Source of the DNA: Pseudomonadota bacterium
GTDB taxonomy: Bacteria > Pseudomonadota > Alphaproteobacteria > Rhizobiales > Rhizobiaceae
DNA length: 64,000 nucleotides
Reading direction: 5' to 3'
Assembly (NCBI GenBank): GCA_023451735.1
Contig: JAEXYH010000092.1
Location: forward strand, 34,241-98,240
Below the pieces are notes generated by a model, which was not told where the DNA came from, searched no databases, and saw only the letters and a program-made list of their open reading frames with translations. This document shows, in pieces, positions 62,608 through 64,000 of this stretch; within the stretch, counting starts at the first letter, position 1; the number at the start of each line of letters is the position of its first letter. A program made the translations under genes and the position numbers.

Positions 62608-64000
62608 GTGTCACTCTCCAGGAGGCGGGATGCGATCGCCGAAAAACCGGCAAGCGGCAGGGGAAGCCAATGCGGACGGCTGCGGACTTCATAAGCCACT
62701 TCGTAAGCCGCCTTTTCGAGCAGGAAGAGATCGAGCACCCGGTCACGATTCTCGTTCGACTGCATCAGCGCATCGGATTTTTCGACGGCGGTGAAATAGG
62801 CGCTGAGGAAGGCAGGCTCGGCGAGCCCGATGAAGCGGGTGATCAGCTGGCGATGGCGAATATCGTCCACCTCGCTTACCACCTCGCGGTCCATGTCTGC
62901 CGCTGCTGCCAGATAGCTCAGGGATCGCAGGAGGCCGGCAACGTCCCGCAGCGGATTTGTCTTTGCCCGCCGCTCGGAGAGTGCCTTTGTCGGCTCGCCC
63001 TCGAAATCGATGATGTAGGCATCGCTTTCGGCGACCAGGATCTGGCCGAGGTGAAAATCGCCATGATGGCGCGTTTTCAGCGTGCCGCCCGTCGCTTCGG
63101 TCAGGCGTCCTGTGAGTGCCGTCAGCTCGTCCCGACGCGCGATCAGCGATTTGGCGATTTCGGCAAGCTCACCTTCCAGACCCTCGACCGTGCCTTCCAG
63201 AATGGTGAGGCTCTGGCCGATCTGCTCGGCTACCGCGCGGCGGGCTGCGGCGACATCGTCCTTGGTGCCCCATTCTGGCTTGAACGCCTCATCCTCGGTA
63301 TTTTCGGCAAGTGCCACATGCAGCTCACCAAGTCGCGTGCCGATGGTGGCGGAAAAATCGACCAGCGGTTTGAAATATACGTCTGCAGCATTGCCGTCGA
63401 GGCCGGTCACAACGATCTCGTCGATCGACCGGCGCAGATTGCCGAGCATCCAGTTCCACGCATCTCCCTGGTTCCGGATCGCCTTCTGCACGATGATCAG
63501 CGTGTGAAGCGTGCCGTCAGGCCCGGTTCGTGTCACCTCGCCAAGCAACTGTGCGGTGTTCCGGTAACCGATCTTTGTGAGGTGGCGGGTCATCTCCACT
63601 TCCGGGTGAATGCCGGGGAAAATGTGGCGGATCAGCTTCACCATCGCCAGATCGCCGACAATCAGCGAGCTGTTGGATTGTTCGGCCGAAAGCCAATGCA
63701 CCGGCAGGTCGTCGGTGATGTCCAGCTTGTCGAGATGGTCCGTCCCGATGAAATCCAGCGATCCGGTACGGCCGGAGATCGAGGCCCGCTCGGAGAGGCC
63801 GCGCAGGATCGCCCGCGCGAAGCTCTCATGCGCGAAACCATCGGTCAGGAACCCGACGCGGCGCCCCTGCCGCAATCGCGCCATGGCAAGCTGCTGCGCA
63901 AGCGCGGTGGGGAAACTGTCATCCCAGGAAACGGCAAGCGGCAGAAGATAGCTGTCCATCCGTCCCGCGATATCGGCTTCGAGTTCACCCAGCAGGATAT
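62604..64000 (-). CDS. treS: Trehalose synthase-maltokinase fusion, C-terminal maltokinase part (cut by right edge)
   Basis: The frame is open to the right window edge, 451 codons from its first internal ATG. The kinase signature HHGDFHLGQ and IIDFEGEP mark a maltokinase (Mak/Pep2). Since the frame continues upstream without stop or start near the end, it is probably a TreS-Mak fusion; the TreS part would be outside the window. It makes maltose-1-phosphate for glycogen synthesis by GlgE. Overlaps glgB (ATGA). Confidence 0.88.
   Translation of the reverse strand, partial: ILLGELEADIAGRMDSYLLPLAVSWDDSFPTALAQQLAMARLRQGRRVGFLTDGFAHESFARAILRGLSERASISGRTGSLDFIGTDHLDKLDITDDLPVHWLSAEQSNSSLIVGDLAMVKLIRHIFPGIHPEVEMTRHLTKIGYRNTAQLLGEVTRTGPDGTLHTLIIVQKAIRNQGDAWNWMLGNLRRSIDEIVVTGLDGNAADVYFKPLVDFSATIGTRLGELHVALAENTEDEAFKPEWGTKDDVAAARRAVAEQIGQSLTILEGTVEGLEGELAEIAKSLIARRDELTALTGRLTEATGGTLKTRHHGDFHLGQILVAESDAYIIDFEGEPTKALSERRAKTNPLRDVAGLLRSLSYLAAAADMDREVVSEVDDIRHRQLITRFIGLAEPAFLSAYFTAVEKSDALMQSNENRDRVLDLFLLEKAAYEVAYEVRSRPHWLPLPLAGFSAIASRLLESDT

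Noticed and set aside
1..64000. Search for tRNA, rRNA, CRISPR arrays, insertion sequences and prophage
   Set aside because: I saw no cloverleaf, regularly spaced repeats, transposase or phage genes; a tRNA or CRISPR program should confirm this.

Overview
The window looks like a chromosomal segment of a high-GC alphaproteobacterium of the Rhizobiales, most likely Rhizobiaceae. Support comes from the separate F0 ATP synthase operon with two b-type subunits (b' and b), two BA14K-family proteins, DUF6101, the BioM-BioN-BioY biotin transporter, octaprenyl-type quinone genes, and promoters and intergenic repeats of the rhizobial type. The genus cannot be fixed from the sequence. Nearly all of it is core or near-core genome. 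I see no tRNA or rRNA gene, CRISPR array, insertion sequence, prophage or origin.

Layout. 1-6.3 kb: 5'-truncated potassium transporter kup, a cell wall hydrolase, and the F0 operon atpI-atpB-atpE-atpF'-atpF with a near-consensus promoter and a strong terminator. 6.5-15 kb: rnhB and a radical SAM gene, a glycosyltransferase, the translationally coupled TPR protein-ispE-moaB operon, an orphan nucleotidyltransferase and octaprenyl diphosphate synthase. 15-24.4 kb: DUF2007, a methyltransferase, an S49 peptidase, decayed VapBC and ParDE toxin-antitoxin relics, and glyQ and glyS separated by a LemA/DUF2207 pair. 24.5-34.6 kb: a chemoreceptor, a small secreted protein, purD, tex, cfa, ubiA and DUF6101. 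34.9-38.4 kb: a minus-strand operon of Sua5 (tsaC-type), a D-2-hydroxyacid dehydrogenase-like flavoprotein and a one-domain ModE regulator, then an unrecognised 202-residue protein.

38.4-40.2 kb is the most interesting region. A textbook cobalamin riboswitch precedes a single Rieske-type oxygenase resembling glycine betaine/carnitine monooxygenase alpha subunits. No cobalamin biosynthesis, transport or B12-dependent enzyme gene is nearby. 40.2-51.5 kb: a divergent NmrA-like reductase/HxlR regulator pair, tandem BA14K genes, a ZntB/CorA transporter, an acyl-CoA dehydrogenase and enoyl-CoA hydratase behind a MerR-type operator candidate, two RNA methyltransferases (RlmD-like, TlyA), and a plus-strand OpgC-cytochrome b561-YceI group.

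51.5-64 kb: dxs, pirin, a HEPN/MNT toxin-antitoxin pair whose HEPN gene is frameshifted, xseB, a deacetylase, a thioesterase, the biotin ECF transporter operon, a YcaQ-type glycosylase, and glgB preceded by the 3' end of a trehalose synthase-maltokinase gene (cut by the right edge). Three related GC-rich intergenic palindromic repeats lie at about 32.9, 46.0 and 60.3 kb. Most start choices below were made from visible Shine-Dalgarno sequences and family N-termini and are inferences.
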